41,863 nt of DNA, from positions 1-41,863 of the forward strand of contig DJRT01000012.1 in assembly GCA_002437905.1 (NCBI GenBank). Reading direction: 5' to 3'. Positions 9,500 to 17,350 of this stretch are shown one piece after another. Positions within the stretch are counted from its first letter, which is position 1, and every line of letters starts with the position of its first letter. This DNA is from Ruminococcaceae bacterium UBA6353. Its GTDB lineage: Bacteria > Bacillota > Clostridia > Oscillospirales > Acutalibacteraceae. The position numbers were made by a program, and so were the translations under genes. The notes under the pieces were generated by a model that saw only the letters and a program-made list of their open reading frames with translations, was not told the DNA's origin and did no database searches.

Positions 9500-10339
9500 T
9501 CATTTTCCACGCAGCCCGGCCTTCATGCCGCGCGCCAGCGCGTCCATAAAGGGGTTGGGGCTTTGTTCCGGTGCCGTGTCCCGCTGGCTGCCGGCGGTGC
9601 TTTCCGCTGCACTGGCCGCTGCCGCCTTGGCGGCGTTCACCTTTTTGGCCTCGGCGCGGTCGTAGCGCAGGTACGCGTCCAGCAGGCTGCGCCCGTTTTT
9701 CTGCGCATCGGCGTATACGCTCTGCGGCACATCCCGCGCGGCTTTTACCCGCTCCGGGAATTCGTCCATCAGCTCCTGCAGCTCACCGGCCAGCTTCTCC
9801 TGCCGTGCGGCCTTGGCATCCTCAGCACTTTTGGCCGCCTCCTGCTGCCGGGTGGCATAGGCGGCGTCCTTTTCTTTCATTTCCGCATCCAGCAGCCGGC
9901 GTGCCACAGCCTCGTTGCCGCCGCATTCCTCCAGCAGCCCCGCATATACCTGTTCACGGTAGCTTTGCTCCAGGTCACCGATCAGCTGCTGCAGCGTTTT
10001 GTCGTTGTCCGCTGCCAGCCGGTTCAGCCTCTGCAGCTGCGCATCCTGCTGCAGTCCCAGCTGCGCATAGCGTGTGGCTTCCTCCAGCGTCAGTTCACGG
10101 TCTTCGTGGTTGTAGCGCACCGGTATGGTCACCGGTGCCGGCTCTGTTTCCGGCTCCTGCGGCTCGGCTGGCGGCGGTGTGGTGCCCTCTCCGTCCGGCT
10201 CGGCCGTGTTTTCCGGTTCATTGTCTGCCAGTTGTCTGGCATTTTGCTCCTCCGCCCCGGCGGCGGTTTCCTCCGGCTGCGTCTGCGGCGTGGTGGCCGC
10301 TTCCTCTGCCGGCTGGTTGGTCTGTAGGGTTTCTTCCAT
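9500..10339 (-). CDS. Capsid scaffolding protein
   Basis: 279 residues from an ATG at 10339 with AAGGAGG seven bases upstream; an in-frame ATG eight codons earlier lacks a ribosome site. The first 85 residues are acidic, Pro/Thr/Gln-rich and probably disordered; the remainder (TLEEATRYAQLGLQQDAQLQ and onward) is long alpha helix with heptads, and the end is basic (FMDALARGMKAGLRGK). This disordered-acidic, coiled-coil, basic-tail design is typical of phage scaffolds that guide coat assembly and are then released. The gene lies just before the small protein and capsid genes. No protease is fused to it. Confidence 0.82.
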   Translation of the reverse strand: MEETLQTNQPAEEAATTPQTQPEETAAGAEEQNARQLADNEPENTAEPDGEGTTPPPAEPQEPETEPAPVTIPVRYNHEDRELTLEEATRYAQLGLQQDAQLQRLNRLAADNDKTLQQLIGDLEQSYREQVYAGLLEECGGNEAVARRLLDAEMKEKDAAYATRQQEAAKSAEDAKAARQEKLAGELQELMDEFPERVKAARDVPQSVYADAQKNGRSLLDAYLRYDRAEAKKVNAAKAAAASAAESTAGSQRDTAPEQSPNPFMDALARGMKAGLRGK

Positions 10340-10377
10340 TGTCGCTTCCTCCTTCGGCAGCATGGTGAGCTGCCTTG

Positions 10378-10548
10378 TCAGATCTGGATTTCCGCCTGCT
10401 CATCCCCGGTGTAGCGCCAGAAGTTTTCCAGCTCCTTTTCCCGGCGCAGGCGTCGGCGGCGTTCGTCCGCCGTCTCGGTCGGCATCTGCTTCCCGGCGGT
10501 GGGTTCACGCGCCCGCCGGTGCAGCAGCTCCTGCAGCCATTTCCGCAT
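10378..10548 (-). CDS. Small basic phage protein
   Basis: 56 residues from an ATG at 10548, with AAAGGAG about nine bases upstream. The protein is Arg/Glu-rich and helical (ADERRRRLRREKELENFWRY) and ends YTGDEQAEIQI. It sits between the terminase large subunit and scaffold genes on the same strand. No family or function was recognised. The frame extends eleven codons upstream, but that part overlaps the terL end and has no ribosome site. Confidence 0.6.
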   Translation of the reverse strand: MRKWLQELLHRRAREPTAGKQMPTETADERRRRLRREKELENFWRYTGDEQAEIQI

Positions 10549-10565
10549 ACCCTTTCGCTCCTTTC

Positions 10566-11882
10566 TCATCCATTCCACCCGCCGGAGAAATCCCCGGCGT
10601 TCAGCCCCGCCCGGCTCGGCCGCGCCTCCTTCGGCGGCTCCGTCCCCGGCCGGAAGGTCTTTATATCCTCCATCGCATAGCGCAGTGCATCCATCAGGTG
10701 ATTATTTCTGTCCTCCGGCTTATTTTGCCGGTGCCCCACTTTGTCTACCTCCCAGCAGTAGGCGGCGATCTCCGTGGCCGTGTTGCGGCACAGCGGGTGT
10801 ATCGTGATCCGGTATTCCTGCAGCCGCGCAATGCCGTTGCGCACGCTGTCTGCTCCCTTGGCCGCCGGGGCAATGCGCAGTATCCCCAGCCGCCGCAGCT
10901 CCTCGTTGCTTTTCGGCTCGGCGCTGTCTGCCCGGATGCGCTCCTTTTGGTAGTGCTTCGCCTGGATCATCCGGGCAATGTCGCCGTTCAGCATTCCCAC
11001 TGCATAGTGCTCATCATAGATGTACAGCCGCTTTTCCACCGGGTTCACCGCCGCGGCGATGAAGGCCGTCGGATCGTTTGTGTAGCCATAGTCCAGCCCG
11101 AAGATGTGCCGCCATTGCCACGGCTTTTCCGCCGTAATGGCTTTCAGATCAAAGCCGGCAACCTCCCAGTTTTCGAACACCAGCCCCTCGGCCACACCCC
11201 AGTTGCCCAGGCCGGCCACAGCGTACTGCCGCGGGGCGTTCAGCCGCATCTGCTCATATATCGCCCGGTCGGTGGCGTCCAGGAATTCATTGCACAGGTA
11301 GTTGGTGGTCATCGCCAGCGTGTCCGGCTGCGGGTGATCAAAGAAGCGGCTCTTCAGCCAGTGCCCCTCATTCCAGGGATTGAAGGTGATCGTTGTCTGC
11401 TTGAACAGCGGCTCCGGCAGCTGGCCGCGCGGCACAGACAGATCCAGCTTGTCAAAGTCGGCCTCCCGCTCGATCTCGTAGGCTTCTTCGAGCCACACCC
11501 AGCATAGATACCCCACCGGCACCGTGATGCCCGCCAGCTTCTGCCAGTCGTCAAAGCCCCGGAACAGGATCTTTTGCCCCGTCGGCTTGTAGATCATCTC
11601 CAGCGGCGTTTTCGTGAGCCTCCACAGGTGGCCCACCCCCAATTTATCCACAGCCCATTGCAGGCTGGCCAGGGTGCTGTTGCGGTGGGTGTCCATCACC
11701 TTTCGCACCACCAGCAGGTTCGCGCCGGGATACTTCATCAGGTGCAGGATGTACCACAGCGCCGCGGTGGTGCTTTTTTTGCTGGCCTTGCCGCCCTTTA
11801 CCACCCGGTAGCGCTTGCGGCAGTTCCAGAAGGCGTTGTAGCCCGCTCCAATCACCTGCTGCAGGGATGTATATTTATTCAT
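10566..11882 (-). CDS. terL: Terminase large subunit
   Basis: 438 residues from an ATG at 11882 that overlaps the terS stop by eight bases. It is the packaging motor: an N-terminal ATPase with Walker A VKGGKASKKST (residues 28-38) and Walker B LCWVWLEE (126-133), then a C-terminal RNase-H-like nuclease with FGLDYGYTNDP and HLMDALRYAMED carrying the acidic metal ligands. It matches the PBSX/Terminase_3 type common in Firmicute phages. The longer open frame to 12050 is the shadow of terS. It docks on the portal and cuts concatemeric DNA. Confidence 0.93.
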   Translation of the reverse strand: MNKYTSLQQVIGAGYNAFWNCRKRYRVVKGGKASKKSTTAALWYILHLMKYPGANLLVVRKVMDTHRNSTLASLQWAVDKLGVGHLWRLTKTPLEMIYKPTGQKILFRGFDDWQKLAGITVPVGYLCWVWLEEAYEIEREADFDKLDLSVPRGQLPEPLFKQTTITFNPWNEGHWLKSRFFDHPQPDTLAMTTNYLCNEFLDATDRAIYEQMRLNAPRQYAVAGLGNWGVAEGLVFENWEVAGFDLKAITAEKPWQWRHIFGLDYGYTNDPTAFIAAAVNPVEKRLYIYDEHYAVGMLNGDIARMIQAKHYQKERIRADSAEPKSNEELRRLGILRIAPAAKGADSVRNGIARLQEYRITIHPLCRNTATEIAAYCWEVDKVGHRQNKPEDRNNHLMDALRYAMEDIKTFRPGTEPPKEARPSRAGLNAGDFSGGWNG

Positions 11883-12354
11883 TTCCGTCCCCCGGCGGCC
11901 CATCCTCCGCCGGAATATCCTCCACGAATACCGGCAGCGCGTATTCCGCCGGCTTTTCGGTGCCGATGCCCACCATCTTGCCCAGCAGCTCCAGGCATTT
12001 GCAGGCTCCCTTGCTGTCCAGCTGGTATTCGCCGGTTTCCACCATCTCATGCCGGGTGTAGTCCCAGGCCGTCACCGGGGTGGCAGCCTTGCACTTTTTC
12101 AGCAGATCCAGCGTTTCCGCCATCACAAAGTCCGCATCTACACACAGCCGCTTGCTGCGCTCCTTTTGCAGCTCCCGGATGGCCGCCAGGATCTCCGGCC
12201 GGTGCAGCAGCCCGCTTGCCTTTTTGGCGGCGCTTTTTTCGGGGTATCCGGCGCGGATGGCCGCCTGTGTGCCATTGTAGTCGAGGATATACTGCTCACA
12301 GAAATGGCGCTCTTTCGCCCGCATTTCCGCGCTGTTTTCCACCGTATTGGCCAC
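11875..12354 (-). CDS. terS: Terminase small subunit
   Basis: 159 residues. The start is taken as GTG at 12354 because GGGAGGT lies seven bases upstream; a GTG three codons earlier sits directly on that ribosome site. The core KERHFCEQYILDYNGTQAAI, continuing R-A-G-Y, is the Terminase_2 helix-turn-helix signature that recognises the packaging site. The acidic, Pro-rich C-terminus is usual for contact with TerL. It couples to terL through an eight-base overlap. It is the first gene of the virion operon, preceded by a GC-rich repeat region that may hold the packaging site. Confidence 0.9.
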   Translation of the reverse strand: MANTVENSAEMRAKERHFCEQYILDYNGTQAAIRAGYPEKSAAKKASGLLHRPEILAAIRELQKERSKRLCVDADFVMAETLDLLKKCKAATPVTAWDYTRHEMVETGEYQLDSKGACKCLELLGKMVGIGTEKPAEYALPVFVEDIPAEDGPPGDGNE

Positions 12355-12364
12355 TGTTTGCACC

Positions 12365-12460
12365 TCCCGCCCGCGCGTTTTGTCGCGCGTTCCTTTCTTG
12401 CGCGCGCACTGTCGGTCGCGCGTGCGCGCTTTTTCTGTCGGGCTTTCGCGTGCGCACGGC
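12365..12460. other. GC-rich iterated region before terS, candidate packaging site
   Basis: The 96 bases before terS are almost wholly CG-alternating and contain TGTCG followed by CGCG-rich sequence three times, at 12381, 12409 and 12436 (spacing about 27-28 bases). Such iterons next to terS are a usual place for cos or pac recognition. No sequence-specific proof is possible from the window; it could also be a structured leader for the virion operon. Confidence 0.3.
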
Positions 12461-12480
12461 CGTCTTCCCTTTTCTTCCTT

Positions 12481-12496
12481 CCCCCCCCCCCCCCCC
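12481..12496. repeat. Homopolymer tract of 16 C (plus strand)
   Basis: Sixteen consecutive C on the plus strand (G on the transcribed minus strand), about 130 bases upstream of the terS start, in the non-coding stretch between the late regulator and the virion operon. Homopolymers of this length slip during replication and are often misread, so the exact length is uncertain. Confidence 0.9.
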
Positions 12497-12541
12497 GCCG
12501 GTGTCTGCTATGCCGGCATATCCAGCGTAGCACATTCCCGC

Positions 12542-12556
12542 GGGACATTTGGGACA
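12542..12556. promoter_or_regulatory. Direct repeat GGGACA-N3-GGGACA upstream of virion operon
   Basis: Two copies of GGGACA nine bases apart lie between the terminator after the late regulator and terS. On the minus strand they read TGTCCCAAATGTCCC, followed by GCTACGCTGG without a good -35. This is what one expects of an activator-dependent late promoter recognised by an ArpU/RinA-type protein such as the one encoded at 12671-13021. The link is inferred from position only. Confidence 0.35.
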
Positions 12557-12590
12557 ACTTTTCTTTTTTCGGGGTTTTTCCTGCACAAAA

Positions 12591-12630
12591 ACGGCAGAGA
12601 CGCTGAAAAAGCGTCTCTGCCGTTCTTTTT
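12591..12630. terminator. Bidirectional intrinsic terminator
   Basis: A perfect stem ACGGCAGAGACGC (12591-12603) with GCGTCTCTGCCGT (12611-12623), loop of seven bases, is followed by CTTTTTG on the plus strand and GTTTTTG on the minus strand. On the minus strand it ends the early transcript downstream of the late regulator gene (12671-13021), separating early from virion transcription. Confidence 0.9.
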
Positions 12631-12670
12631 GTATGTTTCCATTCGCGCCCCGCATGGGGCGATGGCTCCC

Positions 12671-13021
12671 TCACAGAGCCTTTTTATGTATGTGCCGGTA
12701 TACCGCTTTCTTTGCTGCCGCTTCGCTGATGCCGAGGGCAGCCGCTACCTGCTCCCAGCTTTCCCCGTTGCGGAAGCGGCGCTCAAACATCTGCCGCAGC
12801 CGGCTGTCGCCGATGCCGGCAATGTACGCTTCCAGCCGCACGCTTTCCCGCGCCGCCGCACGCCGGCGCCGCTCCAGCCTTTCCCGCAGGCGGGCCTCTC
12901 CCTCGCCGCCTGCCTCCTCCTGCAGGCGCCGCTCCAGCACTGCCACCTCCCGGCGCAGATAGTATAGCTGGCTCAGCTCCTGCAGCGTCGTCTGCCCTCC
13001 CCCTTTCGCGGGCTCTTTCAC
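12671..13021 (-). CDS. Late transcription regulator, sigma-70 region-4-like (ArpU/RinA type)
   Basis: 116 residues, GTG start with GGAGGA upstream, five bases after the preceding gene. The first 75 residues form a charged coiled coil (VAVLERRLQEEAG, LRERLERRRRAAARE). The C-terminus (YIAGIGDSRLRQMFERRF, then SWEQVAAALGISEAAAKKAV) is the sigma region-4-like helix-turn-helix of phage late activators. It is the last early gene before a strong terminator and the virion operon, the standard position for such regulators. It should act at the late promoter upstream of terS. Confidence 0.78.
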   Translation of the reverse strand: MKEPAKGGGQTTLQELSQLYYLRREVAVLERRLQEEAGGEGEARLRERLERRRRAAARESVRLEAYIAGIGDSRLRQMFERRFRNGESWEQVAAALGISEAAAKKAVYRHIHKKAL

Positions 13022-13025
13022 ACGC

Positions 13026-13577
13026 TCAGTCCTCCTCCTGCTCGTCCATCGTGCGCCGCAGGCGCATGGTCAGCGCCTCCAGCTCGTTCATCCAGTCGCT
13101 GCGCAGGCACTTGATCGGTGCCACCAGTGCCAGCAGACGGGCACCGTCCTTCACGGCCAGCATCAGCGCACCGCCCGGCATCACCCGCTCAAAGTAGCCC
13201 AGCATGCGGGCATCCTCCGCCGGCTTCAGGTATTTGCGCTGGAAGAATATTTCCCCTCGCTGCGTGGCAAAGCACAGCGTGCCGATCCCTGCCGGATCCA
13301 GCTGGATGCTCTCCGGCTCTATGGCATTATCGGTGATATGGACATCCGCGCAGATCAGCCCCTCCGGCAGCACCCCGCAATCGACGATCTCCACCCCGGC
13401 ACCGATATCGTACGCCGCCCGCAGCATATCCGGGCTCATCTGCGGCAGCCCCTCCATGGCGTACAGCACGCCGCCGCTGCCGATCCATTGGCGCACTGTG
13501 GCCCCCTCATCGGGTGCCGTGTACAGGTTGATCCGCTTTTCCTTTGCCAGCAGCTCTATGGCCTTTTTCAGCTTCAT
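13026..13577 (-). CDS. Phage protein of unknown function
   Basis: 183 residues from an ATG with GAGGAGG upstream; the long open frame further upstream is the shadow of the HNH gene. The sequence alternates strands and helices (LYTAPDEGATVRQWIGSGGV; VEIVDCGVLPEGLICADVHI) and ends in an acidic tail EQEED. No motif of a known family was recognised. It is coupled to the HNH-like gene before it (four-base ATGA overlap) and to the late regulator after it. Confidence 0.7.
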   Translation of the reverse strand: MKLKKAIELLAKEKRINLYTAPDEGATVRQWIGSGGVLYAMEGLPQMSPDMLRAAYDIGAGVEIVDCGVLPEGLICADVHITDNAIEPESIQLDPAGIGTLCFATQRGEIFFQRKYLKPAEDARMLGYFERVMPGGALMLAVKDGARLLALVAPIKCLRSDWMNELEALTMRLRRTMDEQEED

Positions 13578-13924
13578 GCGCTTTCCTCCTCTGTCAAAAT
13601 GTAGCTTTTGCCGATCTGCGCCCGGAAGTCGTCCACCGACCAGCCGTATGCCCGCATGGCGGCCAGCTGCCCGGCGCCCTGCAGCTCCTCCCGCGTGGCA
13701 CGGCAGTTGTGCACCGCCTCCCGGCCGGTGCGGTGGCACTCGGCACACAGGCTCACCCACAGCCCCAGCTCCTTGCTGCGCTGGCGGGCCGCCCCGCCGT
13801 ATAGCTCGTGCCGCTCCAATATCCGCTCCCGCCGGCACAGCCAGCAGCTTTCCGGATCAGCCTCCTCCAGCAGGCTCGGCGCATAGCCGTTGCGATCCAG
13901 TCGTATTCCGTAGGCATTTTTCAT
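13574..13924 (-). CDS. HNH-type zinc-binding nuclease-like protein
   Basis: 116 residues from an ATG at 13924 with AAAGGAA upstream. It carries CWLCRRERILERHELYGG near residues 25-42 and CAECHRTGREAVHNC near 60-75: two CxxC knuckles around a histidine-bearing loop, the layout of small phage HNH or DUF968-like proteins that act in recombination or packaging. The catalytic His is probably that of RHELY. Four-base ATGA overlaps link it to both neighbours. The exact family is uncertain; an inactive zinc-binding protein is possible. Confidence 0.65.
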   Translation of the reverse strand: MKNAYGIRLDRNGYAPSLLEEADPESCWLCRRERILERHELYGGAARQRSKELGLWVSLCAECHRTGREAVHNCRATREELQGAGQLAAMRAYGWSVDDFRAQIGKSYILTEEESA

Positions 13925-14253
13925 TTTTGCTTCTTCCTTTCTCCGCGGTCGCAGTAGTCCGTCGGCCGGCAGCCGAGCGGATTGCGGTTTTCCGGGTGGT
14001 TGCAGTACATCCCGCTCATACCCATATCCTCGCACCATGCGCAGTCCTCGCAGTGTACCACCCCCACCAGCAGCTCATACAGCAGGCCCACCTTTTTTCG
14101 CCTCCTCTCGCCGTCGCTGCAGTATCCGTTCGGCCGGCAGCCGTGCGGGCTGCGGCAGTCCGGGTGCATGCACAGCAGTCGGTCCCTTTGCTTGCCGCAG
14201 AAGCGGCAGTCCCGGCACCGGATCACCCCGGCCATGCAGTCAAGCAGTCGCAT
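13921..14253 (-). CDS. Tandem cysteine-rich zinc-binding protein
   Basis: 110 residues from an ATG at 14253. It is built from two copies of one module: C-x2-C-x2-C, about eight residues, C-x-H-P, P-x-G-C-x-P-x-x-Y-C-x-x-G-E-R. Copy one spans about residues 12-50 (CRDCRFC to YCSDGERR) and copy two about 70-107 (CEDCAWC to YCDRGERK). Each has six cysteines and one histidine, suited to one or two zinc ions. Small single-module relatives are common in clostridial phages; the duplication is the notable part. It overlaps both neighbours by a few bases, so it belongs to the early operon. Function unknown. Confidence 0.7.
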   Translation of the reverse strand: MRLLDCMAGVIRCRDCRFCGKQRDRLLCMHPDCRSPHGCRPNGYCSDGERRRKKVGLLYELLVGVVHCEDCAWCEDMGMSGMYCNHPENRNPLGCRPTDYCDRGERKKQK

Positions 14254-15223
14254 TGTTCCCGCTCCCTTCTCCGTTTTCCTCCGTCTGCAGCCGCTCCGCC
14301 ATGCGGTGCAGCAGCGCCGCCAGGGCGCCCTGCAGCTTGTCCGCCGTTTCCCGGTTATCCGTCTGCAGCCGGCCGCAGGCCCCCAGCAGTGTATCGTATT
14401 CCCGCTGGAAGATCTCAAAGTGCACAGAGAATTCCTGCACCGCTGCGTTGCCCACCGTCTGCAGCTTGGCCTCGGCTGCAGCCCGCTCGGCCCGCAGCTT
14501 TTCGTTGTATTCCGCTTCCAGCTTTCCGGCCTGCTCCGCCAGCCGCTTTTGCAGCTCCTCCTCGTCCGGCTCCACCGTTGCCTGCACTGTCACCTGCCCG
14601 GCGGCCTCAGCGGCCGCTTTCTGCGCCTCGGCCAGCTCCTGGCGGAAACGCGCCCGCTCATCGCTCAGAGCTCTTTCGGCGGCTGCGCGCTTCTTTTCAG
14701 CAGCGGCAGCGGCCCTCTGGCTTTCCTCTGCTGCTTTCTCCTTTGCCTGTACGCTTCGCGCCAGTGCCTCTTTTTCCTCTCGCAGGCGTGCGGCGGCCTG
14801 CTCCGCTGCCTCCCGTGCCTTGATCTCCGCTTCAATATCCCGCACACTGGTATTTTCCATGTCGTGGGTCTCCACAAAGGCTTTCCGCTCTCCCTGCGGC
14901 AGCGCCAGCAGTGCCAGCGCCTGGCTCGGCGTCAGCTCGCCGAATAGCTCCATCCGGTTTTCCTCGAAGAAGCCCATCTGCTCCTGCTCCCCGTAATTTT
15001 GGTAGAGCCGCATCAGATTGTTGGCGTTGGATTGGCTGTAGGCCACATTTTCCTCCAGCCACTTTCCCCACTCGCCGAAGGGCACCTGTGCCTTGGCCTC
15101 GCACAGCAGCCGGCCGATCTCCACCGCTGCCCCCAGCATCTGCCGCGCTGCCTGCTTTTTGATGGTATTGATCTCCGCAGCGATCACCCGCTCATCCCGT
15201 ATCGTTTCCATGTGCTCTGTCAT
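14240..15223 (-). CDS. DUF3102 family protein
   Basis: 327 residues from an ATG with GGGAGGAG upstream; the frame open to 15301 overlaps pcfJ and is not used. Residues about 1-110 match DUF3102 (AVEIGRLLCEAKAQVPFGEW, then YSQSNANNLMRLYQNYG). From about 125 to 240 the protein is a long Ala/Glu/Arg/Lys coiled coil, and it ends in another helix. DUF3102 proteins occur in phages and conjugative elements of Firmicutes, without a firm function. It overlaps the PcfJ-like gene by four bases (ATGA) and the Cys-rich gene by fourteen. Confidence 0.85.
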   Translation of the reverse strand: MTEHMETIRDERVIAAEINTIKKQAARQMLGAAVEIGRLLCEAKAQVPFGEWGKWLEENVAYSQSNANNLMRLYQNYGEQEQMGFFEENRMELFGELTPSQALALLALPQGERKAFVETHDMENTSVRDIEAEIKAREAAEQAAARLREEKEALARSVQAKEKAAEESQRAAAAAEKKRAAAERALSDERARFRQELAEAQKAAAEAAGQVTVQATVEPDEEELQKRLAEQAGKLEAEYNEKLRAERAAAEAKLQTVGNAAVQEFSVHFEIFQREYDTLLGACGRLQTDNRETADKLQGALAALLHRMAERLQTEENGEGSGNNATA

Positions 15224-17004
15224 GCTGCACTCTCCTCCCGTTTTGTTTTTCTGCTTTTCTGCTGCTTGCCGTACCACGGCAGCAGCACCTCCTTCTCCCA
15301 CCGGTTGCAGAATGCCCGCACCGCCGGCGGTATCCGGTGCCGGTATTGCTTATGTTCTCCGTGATGCTCGTTGCCATAGCCGTGCAGCTGCACCTCCCGT
15401 GGCTCTCCGTGATTCATTTGGATGTCCAGCGTATAGTAGCTGCGCTCCGGGCGGCGGTAGTGCCGTACAAAGAAGATCACATCGCGCCCGCTCACATGAT
15501 CTTTTCCGTAGCCGCCTACACAGTGCCGCAGCGTTTCCCCCTCGGCGATCAGCTCCTCATTGCCGCGCGGCAGCCGGATGCACAGATCGCCGTCCGTCCA
15601 CTCCAGCGCCCCGTACTTTTCCCGGATAGCATCAAAGCCTGCCTGCAGTGCCCGGCTCTTCTCCCGGCTCTTATACAGCGCGGCTGCCGCTGTTTCCCGG
15701 TCATGCGCCCGCTGCAGATCCCGCGGCCAGCGCACTTCGTCGGTCAGCGGCCGTTTCTGCTGCTCCACCGCCTGCCACAGATCCAGCAGCATCTGCATTC
15801 CGCCCGCATCCATGTGCTGCTGCTTTTTCAGGTAGCGCACCGCTCGTGTAAGATCCTCATCGCTTTGTGCAAGCTTCTCCAGCGCGTACAGCCCGCCGGC
15901 GGTATCCAGCTTTGCAGCAATGGGCGCATATTCCTCCGCGCACATTTTTCCCCGCACCCAGCGCCAGCATCGGGCGATTTCCGCATTCCAGCCTCTGGCC
16001 ACCGTGCGCAGCTCATCCTTTGTCATGCCTACCATATCGGTTGGCCGCGGCCGCCGCAGATCCGCCCACGGCAGCTCCGCCTTTCGCGTGCGGCGCAGTT
16101 CATCCACTATTGCCCCCGAGAGCCCGGTGTGCACCAGATTTTCCACATACGGGTGCTTGCACCATAGCTGCAGATAGGTCGTCGGATCCTTGCCGCCGGC
16201 ACGCAGATAGGCCGCCAGCCCGCTCTTTTCGGCGCTCTCCCCGGCGAAGCCGGTGTTTGAGCCCAGCATCAGCGCCCCGTGCCGCATGTTGTATGCTCCG
16301 CCATCAGCGGAATAGTAGCCGGCTTCCAGCAGCGTGCGCACCATCTTCCGGTGCACCCAGCCCATTGTGCCGTCCTGCCGGGGCACCCACACATAGCGGT
16401 GCAGCCGCCTGCGCTCATCCAGCACAATCGCTTCGCCCGGCGTACCGGATATATATTCGCCTCCCAGATCATTCACCTCGCGGCTGATGATCCACCCCAG
16501 GATCACTGTGTGCATCACACCGGCGGCCTCTACCGCCTGCGGCACCTGTACCATGCACCGCCATGTCCGGCCGCCCGCCAGCCGTTTGCGGTGCTTCAGC
16601 ACCGCCTCGGTCCCGCACATGGGGCACAGCAGGGGTTCACCCTCCATCAGCTCTGCTGCGCCATCGTCGCCCTGCTCGCAATAGCCGGGGTAGAAGTCGC
16701 CCGCTTCGCCGTAGAATAGCCGGATGCCCATGCCGCCGGGCAGCCACCCGGCGATAAAATCCTCTCCACACGCCGTACAGCTGCACACAGCTCCCCAGGT
16801 CCGCCGCGCCAGGCCAAGGCGCTTTTCCCGCTCCTCTCCTGTCTCGGTCATCGGCTGTGCCGGTATCAGCTCCACGCTGTCCCGGCTGTACAGGATCAGG
16901 GGATCTCCCAGCGCACCGCTATTCCGGCATAGCAGCACAGCTGCAGCCTGCGTTCTCGGCTCCATTTTTTGCGGCAGTATTGCCGCCACTCTCTCCGTGT
17001 CCAC
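15220..17004 (-). CDS. PcfJ-like protein
   Basis: 594 residues. The C-terminal part shows the PcfJ family signature: AEGETLRHCVGGYGKDHVSG, then FVRHYRRPERSYYTLDI and a Q-L-H-G-Y-G-N-E motif. The N-terminal third has two zinc knuckles (CSCTACGEDF and LCPMCGTEAVLKH). PcfJ was named from the pCF10 conjugation locus, and relatives are frequent in Firmicute phages and integrative elements; the biochemical role is not established. Here it follows a PcfK-like gene by 16 bases, the usual pairing. The start ATG is followed directly by family-like sequence. Confidence 0.85.
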   Translation of the reverse strand: MDTERVAAILPQKMEPRTQAAAVLLCRNSGALGDPLILYSRDSVELIPAQPMTETGEEREKRLGLARRTWGAVCSCTACGEDFIAGWLPGGMGIRLFYGEAGDFYPGYCEQGDDGAAELMEGEPLLCPMCGTEAVLKHRKRLAGGRTWRCMVQVPQAVEAAGVMHTVILGWIISREVNDLGGEYISGTPGEAIVLDERRRLHRYVWVPRQDGTMGWVHRKMVRTLLEAGYYSADGGAYNMRHGALMLGSNTGFAGESAEKSGLAAYLRAGGKDPTTYLQLWCKHPYVENLVHTGLSGAIVDELRRTRKAELPWADLRRPRPTDMVGMTKDELRTVARGWNAEIARCWRWVRGKMCAEEYAPIAAKLDTAGGLYALEKLAQSDEDLTRAVRYLKKQQHMDAGGMQMLLDLWQAVEQQKRPLTDEVRWPRDLQRAHDRETAAAALYKSREKSRALQAGFDAIREKYGALEWTDGDLCIRLPRGNEELIAEGETLRHCVGGYGKDHVSGRDVIFFVRHYRRPERSYYTLDIQMNHGEPREVQLHGYGNEHHGEHKQYRHRIPPAVRAFCNRWEKEVLLPWYGKQQKSRKTKREESAA

Positions 17005-17020
17005 GCGCTCTCCCTCTCTC

Positions 17021-17350
17021 TCACAGCAGATCCAGCAGGCTCACAATCCCATCAGGCCGCTTTTCCTGCGCTGCTTTTTCCTCCGGCAGCCCGTAGAATT
17101 TCCGGATGATCTTCTCTGCCACATCCGGCGGGCAGCCTCCACCGTGCGCCATGGCATAGGTGCGGATCTTCTTTTCGCAATCGGCTATGCCCATGCCCGT
17201 CACCGTCAGATCATGCGCCAGCAGCTCCTCCAGCTCCGGCTCCTCCCGCAGCATTTCCTTCAGCTGCTCGCCAATCATGTGGGTGCAGGTGCCCTCTTTC
17301 CCTGCCTGTTGGGTGGCAATTATCGCCTGTGCTGTTGTCAGTACACTCAC
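17021..17350 (-). CDS. PcfK-like protein (family that includes AcrIIA9)
   Basis: 109 residues, GTG start at 17350 forming a GTGA overlap with the previous gene, with GGAGGAAGGAG upstream. The core MIGEQLKEMLREEPELEELL followed by KKIRTYAMAH and an acidic-aromatic tail resembles PcfK proteins, which pair with PcfJ. Some members of this family are Cas9 inhibitors (AcrIIA9). The local CRISPR system is type I-C without Cas9, so an anti-Cas9 role here would concern another host. The match is by pattern, and divergence is considerable. Confidence 0.62.
   Translation of the reverse strand: MSVLTTAQAIIATQQAGKEGTCTHMIGEQLKEMLREEPELEELLAHDLTVTGMGIADCEKKIRTYAMAHGGGCPPDVAEKIIRKFYGLPEEKAAQEKRPDGIVSLLDLL

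Noticed and set aside
11883..12050. N-terminal extension of the terminase large subunit to 12050
   Set aside because: It is the shadow of terS; family sequence begins at the ATG at 11882.
17270..17278. Nine bases GCCAATCAT shared with the start of the leader-proximal spacer
   Set aside because: The match stops after nine bases and continues only in scattered positions; not a protospacer.
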